A stretch of DNA of 10,396 nt from Entamoeba invadens IP1 (GCF_000330505.1 NW_004191676.1:82522-92917), one strand, 5' to 3'. Positions 1 through 7,417 are shown, counted from the stretch's first letter. Made by a program: numbers and translations. The notes: generated by a model not told the origin, from the letters alone.

Positions 1-1760
1 TAAATAAACTCAAATTATTATTATAATCAATATGTTTTAACATAATAATAATATAAAAACACACCGAAATATCAACTCGAAATATTAAGATCGAATAAAC
101 GTTTCAACTTCGAAATTATAATAACAACGCAAATTGCAATACAATAAACATAAAAAATACAAAAACACGTTATAAACATATCATATTGATAAATTTATTA
201 AATATAAATCAATTTGATGATAACAAACGGTTAACGAGCGTGGGGTTTTCAAATGGTCGATTATTTAATCACACCAATTTAAAATCCAAATAATTTGTTG
301 AAACGAAAGAATTAAATTGTTTGGGGTTCTGGTGTATTAACCCTTTTAAAACAATGATAATTTATAATAAAATTATCCATAATTAATCGACTAGTTTAAT
401 TATATGAAAATAATTATTAAAAAATAGTTTCACATTTAAAAAATAAATTATAATTTATTGTTGTTTTATTATAAATTTTTGCTATTGATATGTTGATGTT
501 AATTTATAATACACATTAATTAACCATTTCACTTGTTTGATGTTTAATATATTTTAATTAAATTTATACTATAATAATAGTTCATTGTTTGATTTATTTA
601 ATGTGAATTGTGATTGTATTTCCACATCATTCCAAAATTAAAATAGCCAGTGGTCATACAACCAACATGTCAAGTATTTACTAAACGATTTCGATATTAC
701 AGATGTTGTTATGAAATAGATAATTATATTGTTAATTCGTTTTGTTTTTAAACCATTTTTTGTGTCACGGTGTGACGGGTTAGATTCTTTCTCTAAATTT
801 TTTACTTAAAAAATAATCAACGACTTTCATAAAACATATACAAGACATTGAGTAATGATTTTTCGAAAAACAAATCATTGTGAAAGCAACTAAGGAATAC
901 ACTTTATTCATCAGAATAAAATTATATTGTTAAGTGATTATTTGGTTATTAAAATTATGATAACGATTTTTTATTTATAATTTTTAATCTTCATCAACAA
1001 TACGATATTAAGAAAAACTTTATTGTTAAAATGTGTTCATATTTTTTCAGAGATATCGACTGATCAATAAAATTATATTTCATAAATTGATGTAACGAAT
1101 AAATCAATATCAATTATTGGTACATTTAATCACATTTTAAAAATATCAAAACAAATTTTTACCTGATAAAATAATTTTGGGTATTCGAAACTATAATTTA
1201 AAATTTGTCTTTTTATAATAACAAAAAACTAAAAACGTTTTGTTTTTCAATTAGAAAAGGAAAAAACAAAACCCTCTAAAAGTATATAAAAACACCATTT
1301 TTCCTCTTAACACAATCTGTTGACTTAGCCTCAAAAGATTTTGTAGAACAAAATTGTCGTTTTTCATTTTAACAGCCTCGAATAACAAAAAAATAACCCA
1401 AAATGTTTTAAAACCCTTAATAACATTATTTTTGGACCAATACAATTCGCAGTGATTTTTCACGGTACTCTATTTAATATATATTATTATTTTAATTATA
1501 GGTAGTCGATAAAGTACAACAGTTTTATCGAAATATCTCTACAATACAACTACAATTAACACCTTTCTATTCCAATCTTACTTCAGTATATTTATTATTT
1601 AAGATATATCAATATGAGTTTGTTGCCAACTGAGTGAAATAAATTAAAACAATTGTTTTTGTAATTGAATTTTTTATTTGATATGATTAGCTTTTTGACT
1701 TATTATTTAAAAAATAAAACCTTTTGATTTTTATAATATGCGAAACGATAACCACGAGTA
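1..1760. other. AT-rich non-coding stretch
   Basis: I see no gene here. Both strands are full of stop codons and A/T runs. Small items only: three TCGAA motifs at about 77, 91 and 109; a near-inverted pair at 264-274 (TTAATCACACC) and 333-342 (GGTGTATTAA); and a 5-bp stem GTCAC-GGT-GTGAC at 764-776. A 70-codon minus-strand open frame at 1251-1463 lacks an ATG start and is low in complexity, so I do not call it a gene. The stretch may be decayed transposon DNA, but nothing identifies a family. Confidence 0.6.
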
Positions 1761-1768
1761 AGTGGAAA

Positions 1769-2023
1769 CTATAAATATGGAGCATTAATAGGGCCGACAA
1801 AACAGCTATTAAACAACCCATCTGTGCTCCCCTCCACATATTTTCCGTGTACCCATTTGACACAACTTCCTTTTGTATTCATTTTGCAAGTGGGTACGCG
1901 TCCATAACGTATAGACAATTCAAGTTTGTGATATAAGAATTCAGCAATTAGAGCTGAAGGCGGATTTATATTAAAAATGATTGCCCCAAAACACGTATTT
2001 GAATAACGAAGTTGTATTCGCAA
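1769..2023 (-). other. possible coding relic, unknown product
   Basis: An 84-codon open frame on the minus strand ends at a TAG. The patch is visibly richer in G+C than the DNA on both sides, and the last 50 or so residues have a mixed composition rather than the Asn/Lys/Ile/Phe mix of random AT-rich frames: Gly, Pro, Cys and Trp are present, as in GKYVEGSTDGLFNSCFVGP. I do not recognise a family. It could be the 3' end of a broken gene, or chance. The opposite strand also reads well for about 40 codons before stops appear, so the coding strand itself is uncertain. No promoter or partner gene is visible nearby. Confidence 0.25.
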
Positions 2024-2156
2024 AAAATGATTTTAAACACCATTGTAAATAAATTGGTAAATTGATAAACTAAAACCTTTAATAAAATTTCTATTGAGTA
2101 TAGTTTTGTTTTAAAAATTTGGGTTGAATTTATTTATTTTGTTTATTTCAAAACGA

Positions 2157-2345
2157 CTAAACATGAATAACGATTTCGATTTCAAGCAAATAATCATGAA
2201 GTGTCATGCAAAGAGCAACTGTTCGAAAAGTTGATTTATTGACACAAGAAACGCAATCCCAATGGACCATTTGTCTTGTGATTAAACATTTTAGGTCCAA
2301 AATATAACAGTTTATTGTATTTATTTTCAACGCGTCTTTCTCCAA
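2157..2345 (-). other. weak coding relic, unknown product
   Basis: A 62-codon minus-strand frame opens with TTG, not ATG, and ends in TAG. Another minus-strand frame over the same bases also reads protein-like for about 38 codons (including NHKTNGPLGLRFLCQ) before a TAA. Two competing readable frames in a slightly GC-richer patch suggest a frameshifted remnant of a gene, possibly the same one as the relic at 1769-2023 because both lie on the same strand about 130 bases apart. I cannot name it, and this is a low-confidence call. Confidence 0.15.
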
Positions 2346-3649
2346 CTCTTAGATAATTTAGTTTTGTTTAACACTTTATTTATCTAAAATAAAACTGTCT
2401 GTTGGCAATTTTCGTTTTTAAAAGGTTTCTTGAGTAAATAATAAAAATCGAGTTTGGAAACAAATAATTTACTTTACCTTTGTTTAAAAAATAATTATTG
2501 GTTAAGGAAAGCGTTACATATACCCTCAAAATAGTCCAGCACAAAATAAAAACAGGCAAATTATAAATTTAAAGTAAAATATTGTTTTTTTGTTTTTTGT
2601 CCTGTTTTTTAAAATTATACATTGAAAAAACTATTTAATAGTTTTTAGAAACCATTTTTATAGTTTGCCGGTTGTTTTTTCTTTGCTGGTTTGTATTACA
2701 AATACCTGAATATCTGTAATATTCAGGTATCTGTAATATCATTGGTTGTGACTGTTTTGGTGATTTTTCAGCATTATAATAATGTATTAATATTTTAATT
2801 AATAAATTGTAATTAAAAAATATTACAATTTTTACAATATAACCAAATAGCTTGAAATGGTGAATTATTTTACTTAACAAGTTGGAGTTTATTTTGTGTT
2901 TTTTTCCCAGAATTTTTTTTCATTGAAACACAACATACTATTTTGCCGAACTACCAAAACAAATTTTTTTAAATAACAATTTCACTGAATAATCTCCTGA
3001 ATTCAAAACGATAATATCTGATCGAGTCCTTGATGGAAAAGACGCCTTTGATTATAAAAACTTAAGGTTTAAACAAAAACAGTTCGTTTTTAAAATTTTT
3101 TACATCAATATCAAATTGAGTAATATGTTTAACGTTGAATATTATGATAACGATACTTAATTTTAGGGACGGTTGTCGAAGTTAATCTTGTTTAAAATAA
3201 CAGACGTACTATTCTCTACAATTGAAAGCATGTATGTTTATAATATAAACACTCTATGAATCAATATGAATCAAGTTGACGAAACATCACTTCAAGTGGC
3301 GACAAAAATGCTTATCACAAACGTTCTTCGTCTTAGTAAATTGCTGCAAATTATAAAACACTCCGAGATGGTGCAAAATAACAATAATTTAAATATCTTA
3401 GTGATTTTTGTTATAGTTTGAATATTAATTTTACTAAAATCACAAGGATAAAAATCCACAAAGGAGCTCAAACAGGTTTTTCCTCTTTTTTTAATTTTTT
3501 TACACTCGGCAAAAAAATAAAACATCAACTTTTTATTTTTTTTCAAATAAAACTGAAAAAAGGAAGCTCCAACGTGTTAATATTTTTTTATAAATGTTTG
3601 CAAAGACGAATTTAAAAAAAATAAACACCGAAAAACTGTGAATTTAAAA
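2346..3649. other. AT-rich intergenic stretch before the BspA-like gene
   Basis: No gene is supported. There is a 55-codon plus-strand frame at 2993-3160 without an ATG near its start but with a non-random-looking first half (SDRVLDGKDAFDY); it may be a relic. Overlapping plus and minus frames between 3292 and 3615 are dominated by Lys, Phe and Ile from A/T runs and are not credible genes. A small palindrome with a repeat lies at 2702-2739 and is listed separately. The last 100 bases must include the promoter of the gene at 3650, but I see no clear Entamoeba TATA-like or GAAC element. Confidence 0.5.
2702..2739. repeat. 12-bp palindrome overlapping a 12-bp direct repeat
   Basis: The arms ATACCTGAATAT (2702-2713) and ATATTCAGGTAT (2719-2730) are perfect reverse complements around a 5-base loop. 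The string TATCTGTAATAT occurs at 2711-2722 and again at 2728-2739, with a period of 17. The direct repeat therefore includes the loop and part of each arm. No gene is adjacent, and the role is unknown. Confidence 0.7.
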
Positions 3650-4302
3650 ATGTGTGAACTTTCTGGTTATCACATCATGATAGTCTCGGAGTACCTCAAA
3701 ACTATCAACGACTTTATTAACTTGGAGTTTGTATGCAAGAAGTTTGGTGGCAATATGGAGAAGTTCCACTTCAACCCAATTCCATTAAATTCCAAAACAA
3801 TTAAATACTTCCCAAACGTTGAAACATTTTACTTGTGGAATGAAGGAGATGAGAAATTTTGGAAAAAATTAAAATTAAACAAAAGAAAACGTAAAGATAA
3901 GAAAAAATTTATCGAAAGCATTGTGTGGTTCAATGTTGATTTTGAAACTGTTGACATAAACAAAAATCGAAACATCGAATTTAAAAATGTCACTTACACT
4001 CAAAATGATAGAGAGAAATTTGGTAATAACATACCATCAGGTGTTAAATCAATTGGTGTTGTTTCAGTGAATGTAGTAGTCTGACAAGTGTTACAATACC
4101 ATTGAGTCTGACGTCAATGGGTGATTGGTGTTTTTATCGATGTTGTCGTCTGAGCAGTGTCACAATATCATCAAATGAAAAATCAATTAGTAAATATTGT
4201 TTCAATGGATGTAGAAGTCTAAGCAGTGTCACAATACCATCAAGTGTCACTTTAATTGGAATTCAATGTTTCCCATCAAAGACAGTAATTCATCAATGTT
4301 GA
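3650..4302 (+). pseudogene. BspA-like leucine-rich repeat protein, frameshifted
   Basis: This encodes a BspA/LRR_5-type protein of the large Entamoeba family, whose members are thought to mediate contacts; the role of this copy is unknown. I take the ATG at 3650 (MCELSGYHIM) as the start; the upstream GTG at 3638 is only an open-frame extension. Residues 1-136 form the family's N-terminal non-repeat domain, with VCKKFGGNMEKFHFNPIPLNS near residues 28-48 and a Lys/Arg-rich run at 72-86. After SIG at residue 136 (base 4057) the frame is lost and would stop at 4084. From about 4057-4060 the next frame carries three exact 23-residue LRR units, each starting with CF (CFSEC, CFYRC, CFNGC), and ends at 4302. 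By the spacing of the repeats, about four bases are missing near 4058. The copy is short for the family, which usually has many more repeats. It is probably non-functional. Confidence 0.85.
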
Positions 4303-4606
4303 TGAATTAATTTAGTAATTTTTAATTTAATTATAAAAACAAATTTGAAAAAGTTAATTATATTTGAGAAATTGAAAAAGTCTTATCACACGCGAAGGGG
4401 GGTTTTAAAGCCGACCCTCCTTACACCCAATTACTATATAGTATGAGTTCACTTTAAACAGTATGTCCTTTATAGGGTCGCCGTTTTAATACTTTTTGGC
4501 GTGTTGAGGTTTGGATTAATTGGCAATTTAATATTTTCTGTGGATTAAAATATCAAATAATACATAATAATAAAATTGCCTATTAAACCAGTTTAATTTA
4601 ATTTAA
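4303..4606. other. non-coding spacer between the two LRR relics
   Basis: No ORF of note lies here. The ends are AT-rich, and the last 20 bases (4592-4611) are four copies of TTTAA. The middle is an unusually GC-rich island for this window (for example GCGAAGGGGGG at 4392-4402) that forms the imperfect inverted repeat listed at 4388-4504. Confidence 0.6.
4388..4504. repeat. 117-bp unit with imperfect 31-bp inverted ends (MITE-like)
   Basis: The 31 bases at 4388-4418 (starting ACACGCGAA, ending CCGACCCT) align without gaps to the reverse complement of 4474-4504 (ACACGCCAA ... GCGACCCT) with 21 of 31 matches; the outer six and inner seven positions match fully. Between them lies a small palindrome, ACTATATAGT (4433-4442). 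The size and structure fit a miniature inverted-repeat element or a folded regulatory RNA or DNA. I find no convincing target-site duplication in the flanks, so the transposon reading is inference. Confidence 0.45.
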
Positions 4607-4610
4607 TTTA

Positions 4611-4649
4611 ATTCACACGACTCAAATTCTGCGTTTGAGTCGTGTGAAT
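4611..4649. repeat. perfect 16-bp fold-back at the LRR fragment end
   Basis: The left arm at 4611-4626 (ATTCACACGACTCAAA) is the exact reverse complement of the right arm at 4634-4649, with a 7-base loop (TTCTGCG). The right arm lies inside the LRR reading frame (codons for FESCE), while the left arm lies outside the LRR homology. The left arm therefore looks like an inverted copy of the first bases of the broken gene. Confidence 0.85.
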
Positions 4650-5038
4650 CGCTGCATGAAATCACGCTGTCAAGCACAATTTCAAAACTCCTGTTCAAAT
4701 GTTTTTGTAATTGTATTAACATGAGCAAAATTGATATTCCAAACAGTGTCTCCGTCATTGAAAGTCGGTGCTTTTGTAATTGTATCAATTTAAAGAATGT
4801 CGTCTTACCACAAAATATCACAAGACTGGGCTTGTCGTGTTTTAGTATGTGCACAAGTTTATCAAACATCATCCTTCCATCTCATTTAAAAATCATTGGT
4901 GATTACTGCTTTGAAAAGTGCACTTCCCTTGATATAGACGTACCAACAACAGTCACACACATCGGCATAAACTGTTTCATTGACCGCAAAAGTGTTCATA
5001 TAGCTAATATTAATAATTTGTGTTCTCTTGTTTATTAA
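4631..5038 (+). pseudogene. BspA-like LRR fragment lacking its N-terminus
   Basis: This is a second LRR_5 gene remnant, distinct from the one upstream: its repeat units are of the Cys-rich CFCNC type, not the CFxxCSSLTSVTIP type. The frame is open from 4607, just after a TAA, and LRR homology starts at about 4631 (AFESCESLHEITL). Six units follow at about 23-residue spacing, each opening with CF after the first (CFCNC, CFCNC, CFSMC, CFEKC, CFIDR), and the frame ends in TAA at 5038. An ATG at 4721 lies inside the second unit and is not the original start. The N-terminal domain seen in the neighbour is absent, and there is no promoter evidence, so it is a 5'-truncated fragment. Its broken end coincides with a perfect fold-back. 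Confidence 0.8.
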
Positions 5039-5178
5039 TTATTATATTTTATTTTTATAGTTAATTTTTATAAATAATAATTATAATAAATAATAAATAA
5101 AATAAAAAACTTTATATTCTTCATTCACTTATCGTTTTTTACATTATTTTAAAATGTGTATAGTTTGGACGAACACAA

Positions 5179-5371
5179 AGTAGTATATAAATTATGTGGA
5201 TTTATGACAATAACATTTTTTATCTATATTTTCTAATAATTTTAAAATAAACGCAAAGCTCCCTATTGAATTTAATTATAGATCAATATTTATAGTAAAT
5301 TTATATTAATGTAGTAATCTAAGTTTTATAGTAAATTTATATTAATGTAATTTTTTATCTTCCTTAAAATG
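5179..5371 (+). repeat. left terminal inverted repeat, 193 bp
   Basis: It is identical to the reverse complement of 7005-7197. Identity begins at AGTAGTATA and ends with the ATG of ORF A; the next bases (GTT) differ from the partner (ACG). It contains a 25-base direct repeat listed as a promoter region. A diverged relative of its outer 75 or so bases lies at 7207-7295. Confidence 0.95.
5289..5368 (+). promoter_or_regulatory. upstream region of ORF A with a 25-bp direct repeat
   Basis: A 25-base string beginning TTTATAGTAAATTTATATTA occurs at 5289-5313 and again, unchanged, at 5325-5349, a period of 36. It is followed by a T-rich stretch, CTTCCTTAAA, and the ATG at 5369. Its position just upstream of the start codon, and its exact duplication in front of ORF C, make it the best promoter candidate. 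Which bases bind what is unknown. Confidence 0.5.
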
Positions 5372-5578
5372 GTTAAAGTTTTTTATAATAGTTTAGAAAT
5401 CGAAAACATAGAAGATAAGATTACTATTAAAACATTAAGAAATAAAGTATATAACTTTTCTACAAAAGAAGGAAAATATTCTTACACATATCCAACACCA
5501 TTTCTACAAAAATATAAAACAATATATTACAATTATCTTAATAAAGAATTTATAGAAATGTTGTTAACAAGTGTATAG
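5369..5578 (+). CDS. ORF A, orphan 69-residue protein of the long-repeat element
   Basis: I do not recognise this protein. The ATG at 5369 is the last triplet of the left terminal repeat and the frame ends at a TAG at 5576-5578. The product is small and basic, with nine tyrosines, several clustered in KYSYTYPTP (about residues 36-44) and TIYYNYLNK (51-59). I see no signal peptide, membrane segment, zinc motif or coiled coil. It is convergent with ORF B, whose stop lies 33 bases downstream on the other strand. Because the upstream sequence is identical to that of ORF C, the two are probably expressed alike. It may also be the 5' remnant of a longer gene cut short by an internal deletion. Confidence 0.5.
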   Translation: MVKVFYNSLEIENIEDKITIKTLRNKVYNFSTKEGKYSYTYPTPFLQKYKTIYYNYLNKEFIEMLLTSV

Positions 5579-5592
5579 TGGATCTAAAAATC

Positions 5593-5622
5593 TTAACATC
5601 TAGCTTTATATTTAAATGTTAA
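5593..5622. terminator. possible shared 3' hairpin between ORFs A and B
   Basis: TTAACAT (5593-5599) pairs with ATGTTAA (5616-5622) around a 16-base AT-rich loop, in and just beyond the space between the convergent stop codons of A (5578) and B (5612). The stem is short, so in DNA this AT-rich it could be chance. Confidence 0.3.
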
Positions 5623-6376
5623 TAAGTTTATTTACATCTATATTATTTGTGTTTAGATAATACTCTAATATTGGTATTATTTTTGTATTAATATTATCAT
5701 TTAATTTAAGATGATCTTTTTCCAAATTTTCAAGTTTATTTTTAATATATTCAATATCTTCATTATATTTATCTTCTGATTTCTTTACTTTGTAATCAAG
5801 ATCACTTTTAGTTATTCTGGTTTGCTTCTTAATTAACGTTTGTTTTCCTTTAATTTTACAAAACACATAACCATTTATAAATATAGACGCATTAAGATCT
5901 TTGGTATCAATTAGATTTACATCTGGATTATTAACTATATATCTATTTATTTTTTTATTACAACTTTTTAACATTAACGGATCTTTTAAATCATATTTGG
6001 TTATTATTTTTTTTAATACGATTACATGTTTAGATAAATTGTCAGACAACTGTTTTTCTATATTTGATGAAGACTTGGTGTCTTGATTTGTGTTTGGTAT
6101 CGAGTTTTTTGTTAAATTGTTAATATCTAATGGAATGATATCATTTTAATTAATATCATAATCGTTTATCTCAGAACTGTTAATCTCAGAGCTGTTAATT
6201 TGTGTATGATCTCCGTGTACTACTTCTTTACAGCTTACGTCCGACTTTGTTGTGTGTTTACTTTTATCCGAACTTAACAAATCTTTGAAAAATGATTTTA
6301 TTGTAGATTTCGTCTTTTCTGAAGACTCGTGTTTACATTTGGTATTTAAATGCTGTTAAGTATTTTCAGTGTTCAT
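5612..6376 (-). pseudogene. ORF B, orphan protein with two in-frame TAA codons
   Basis: From an ATG at 6376 the frame would give 254 residues, but TAA occurs at codon 7 (6356-6358) and codon 77 (6146-6148) before the final TAA at 5612-5614. The longest uninterrupted piece is the last 178 codons, and no ATG precedes a usable product: the first Met after the second stop is deep inside. The middle is hydrophilic with a duplicated INSSE unit (about residues 65-74). The C-terminal half is Lys/Asp/Asn-rich with a heptad-like stretch (YNEDIEYIKNKLENLEKD) that suggests a coiled coil. I know no family for it. Either it is a decayed gene, or TAA is read through. It faces ORF A tail to tail and follows ORF C on the same strand after a 180-base AT-rich gap. 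Confidence 0.55.
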
Positions 6377-6557
6377 TTATTTGAGAATAAAAATAAAAAT
6401 ATATTATTTATACATAACTAAATATATTATTAATAAAGAAATATAACAGTATTATTATAATAACTTTAAAAATAACATACTCAATAGATGTCTTCAGATA
6501 AGATGAAAAATATATTACTTTGTTTTTACAGTTTATGAAATATCTATTAAATTATCA
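6377..6557. other. AT-rich gap between ORFs B and C
   Basis: No ORF is present. If ORF B has its own promoter it must lie here (reading leftward), but only A/T runs are visible. The 3' hairpin of ORF C sits at the right edge. Confidence 0.5.
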
Positions 6558-6580
6558 TCAATGTAATTTCATTACATTGA
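6558..6580 (-). terminator. perfect 10-bp hairpin over the ORF C stop codon
   Basis: TCAATGTAAT (6558-6567) and ATTACATTGA (6571-6580) are exact reverse complements with a 3-base loop. On the minus strand the TGA stop of ORF C forms the end of the stem. In mimiviruses and their satellites, transcripts are known to end at gene-terminal hairpins of this kind; applying that here is inference. Confidence 0.45.
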
Positions 6581-7007
6581 AAATTCTACCATCTTTTCCT
6601 TTACAATAACCATGATCCATAAAGTTTTGAAATTTTTGATAATTATTTTTATTATTTAAACAGATCGATATTTCATAACCTTTTTGAATAACATTAGGAC
6701 TAACATAATATTTTACAATTATATCTTTTATATTATTATTTCTAATAAACTGATTAAAGTATTCTTTAAATTTATTAATTCTTGTTTTAAATGTTGAACA
6801 ATCACATTCTAAGTTAGCTACAACTTTATTATCTTCTTCATTATAATAAACATGATCATTTACATTTTCACTAACATTTTCACTTACATGTTCAGAATCA
6901 TTTATAAATTCATCAATATCTTCATCAAACACTTCATTATATAATAACCGTAAAGGACAAAGCTCGATATACTTTTTAAACGCTTCATTCATATACTGTT
7001 CCGTCAT
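6558..7007 (-). CDS. ORF C, orphan 149-residue protein of the long-repeat element
   Basis: The ATG at 7007 is the innermost triplet of the right terminal repeat; the frame is uninterrupted to a TGA at 6558-6560. Residues 1-26 contain a short hydrophobic/basic segment (LCPLRLLYNEVF), and residues 27-60 are strongly acidic with an internal SENV duplication (HVSENVSENV, 40-49). A CDC pair sits at 68-70, followed by a basic, probably helical segment (72-95) and a C-terminal half of alternating beta-like segments (DIIVKYYVSP, YEISICLNN). I recognise no family. The intact length, the duplicated promoter and the hairpin at the stop codon argue that it is a real gene. It could be a regulatory or structural protein of the element; there is no evidence for either. 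Confidence 0.6.
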   Translation of the reverse strand: MTEQYMNEAFKKYIELCPLRLLYNEVFDEDIDEFINDSEHVSENVSENVNDHVYYNEEDNKVVANLECDCSTFKTRINKFKEYFNQFIRNNNIKDIIVKYYVSPNVIQKGYEISICLNNKNNYQKFQNFMDHGYCKGKDGRIFNVMKLH

Positions 7008-7197
7008 TTTAAGGAAGATAAAAAATTACATTAATATAAATTTACTATAAAACTTAGATTACTACATTAATATAAATTTACTATAAATATTGATCTATAA
7101 TTAAATTCAATAGGGAGCTTTGCGTTTATTTTAAAATTATTAGAAAATATAGATAAAAAATGTTATTGTCATAAATCCACATAATTTATATACTACT
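7005..7197 (-). repeat. right terminal inverted repeat, 193 bp
   Basis: It is the exact mirror of 5179-5371. Read inward from 7197 it begins AGTAGTATA and ends with the ATG of ORF C. The outer flank (AAAAGATCCTCAG) leads within ten bases into a diverged copy of the same terminus. Confidence 0.95.
7008..7087 (-). promoter_or_regulatory. upstream region of ORF C with a 25-bp direct repeat
   Basis: This is the mirror copy of the region before ORF A: the 25-base unit lies at 7063-7087 and 7027-7051 on the minus strand, followed by CTTCCTTAAA and the ATG at 7007. As with ORF A, promoter function is inferred from position and from conservation of both copies. Confidence 0.5.
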
Positions 7198-7206
7198 AAA
7201 AGATCC

Positions 7207-7295
7207 TCAGATTCGCGTCCCTCGCGATTTTAATTAAATTATTAAAAAATATAGATAAAATGAGGTTTATCTAAAATCCGCAAAATTTATACACT
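7207..7295 (-). mobile_element. diverged second terminus of the long-repeat element type
   Basis: Read on the minus strand from 7295, TGTATAAATTTTGCGGATTT matches the outer end of the intact repeat (TATATAAATTATGTGGATTT) with few changes. The match continues through a shared AT block (ATCTATATTTT, TAATAATTT) for about 75-85 bases; after that the sequence differs and holds a GC-rich patch (TTCGCGTCCCTCGCGA, 7213-7228). The last bases of the terminus (AGTAG) lie on the far side of the Tc1/mariner insertion, at about 8993-8997. It is a remnant of an older element of the same family, with the intact one inserted within or beside it. Confidence 0.65.
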
Positions 7296-7296
7296 A

Positions 7297-7320
7297 AACT
7301 GTATTTCAAAAGTAAGTACT
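7297..7320 (+). repeat. left terminal inverted repeat of the Tc1/mariner element
   Basis: The 24 bases match the reverse complement of 8969-8992 at 19 positions; mismatches are at positions 7, 10, 18, 19 and 24 from the end. Homology becomes ragged further in. Confidence 0.75.
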
Positions 7321-7417
7321 ACCGCTAAAAATTGAGAAACTATTATTAGCTGTTTTCCCGTTTTATTGTTATTAAAGACTTTGTTTTATTATTTATCTTT
7401 TTAAAAAAAACAAAAAA

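Larger units (their letters stand above)
5179..7197. mobile_element. 2,019-bp element with 193-bp perfect terminal inverted repeats
   Basis: The first 193 bases (5179-5371) and last 193 bases (7005-7197) are exact reverse complements in my base-by-base reading; paired positions sum to 12376. The termini read AGTAGTATATAA and the mirror image, so the element runs AG...CT. Between the repeats lie ORF A (+), broken ORF B (-) and ORF C (-); none resembles a known transposase, integrase, polymerase or capsid protein. Long terminal repeats and AG...CT ends are known for Maverick/Polinton elements, which have been reported in Entamoeba, but those are 15-20 kb and carry a standard gene set with a 6-bp target duplication. 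Here the flanks (ACACAA left, AAAAGA right) do not give a clear duplication. It could be an internally deleted relative, a Mutator-type element, or something new. Confidence 0.8.

Noticed and set aside
1251..1463. 70-codon minus-strand open frame
   Set aside because: It opens with GTG, has low-complexity composition, and has no homology I can name.
3292..3615. Overlapping open frames of 84 (-) and 65 (+) codons just upstream of the BspA-like gene
   Set aside because: They overlap on opposite strands, are made of A/T runs (Lys, Phe, Ile), and neither resembles a protein; chance frames are expected in such DNA.
4303..4606. The two LRR relics as one gene split by an insertion
   Set aside because: The upstream copy ends with its own stop after a closing unit, and the two have different types of repeat sequence, so they are remnants of separate genes.
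4603..4872. 89-codon minus-strand frame over the LRR fragment
   Set aside because: It is antisense to the LRR units at 4631-5038, which show the 23-residue period on the plus strand.
5150..5178. Possible degraded copy of the long-repeat terminus just left of the intact element (GTGTATAGTTTGGAC)
   Set aside because: Only a short gapped resemblance to GTGTATAAATTTTGCGGA; too weak in AT-rich DNA.
5901..6086. 61-codon plus-strand frame inside the long-repeat element
   Set aside because: It is antisense to ORF B, is Phe/Ile-rich, and has no promoter or partner.
5173..7203. Target-site duplication around the long-repeat element
   Set aside because: The six-base flanks ACACAA and AAAAGA share only three positions; a 9-base comparison also fails. 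At most AA is shared, which means nothing here.
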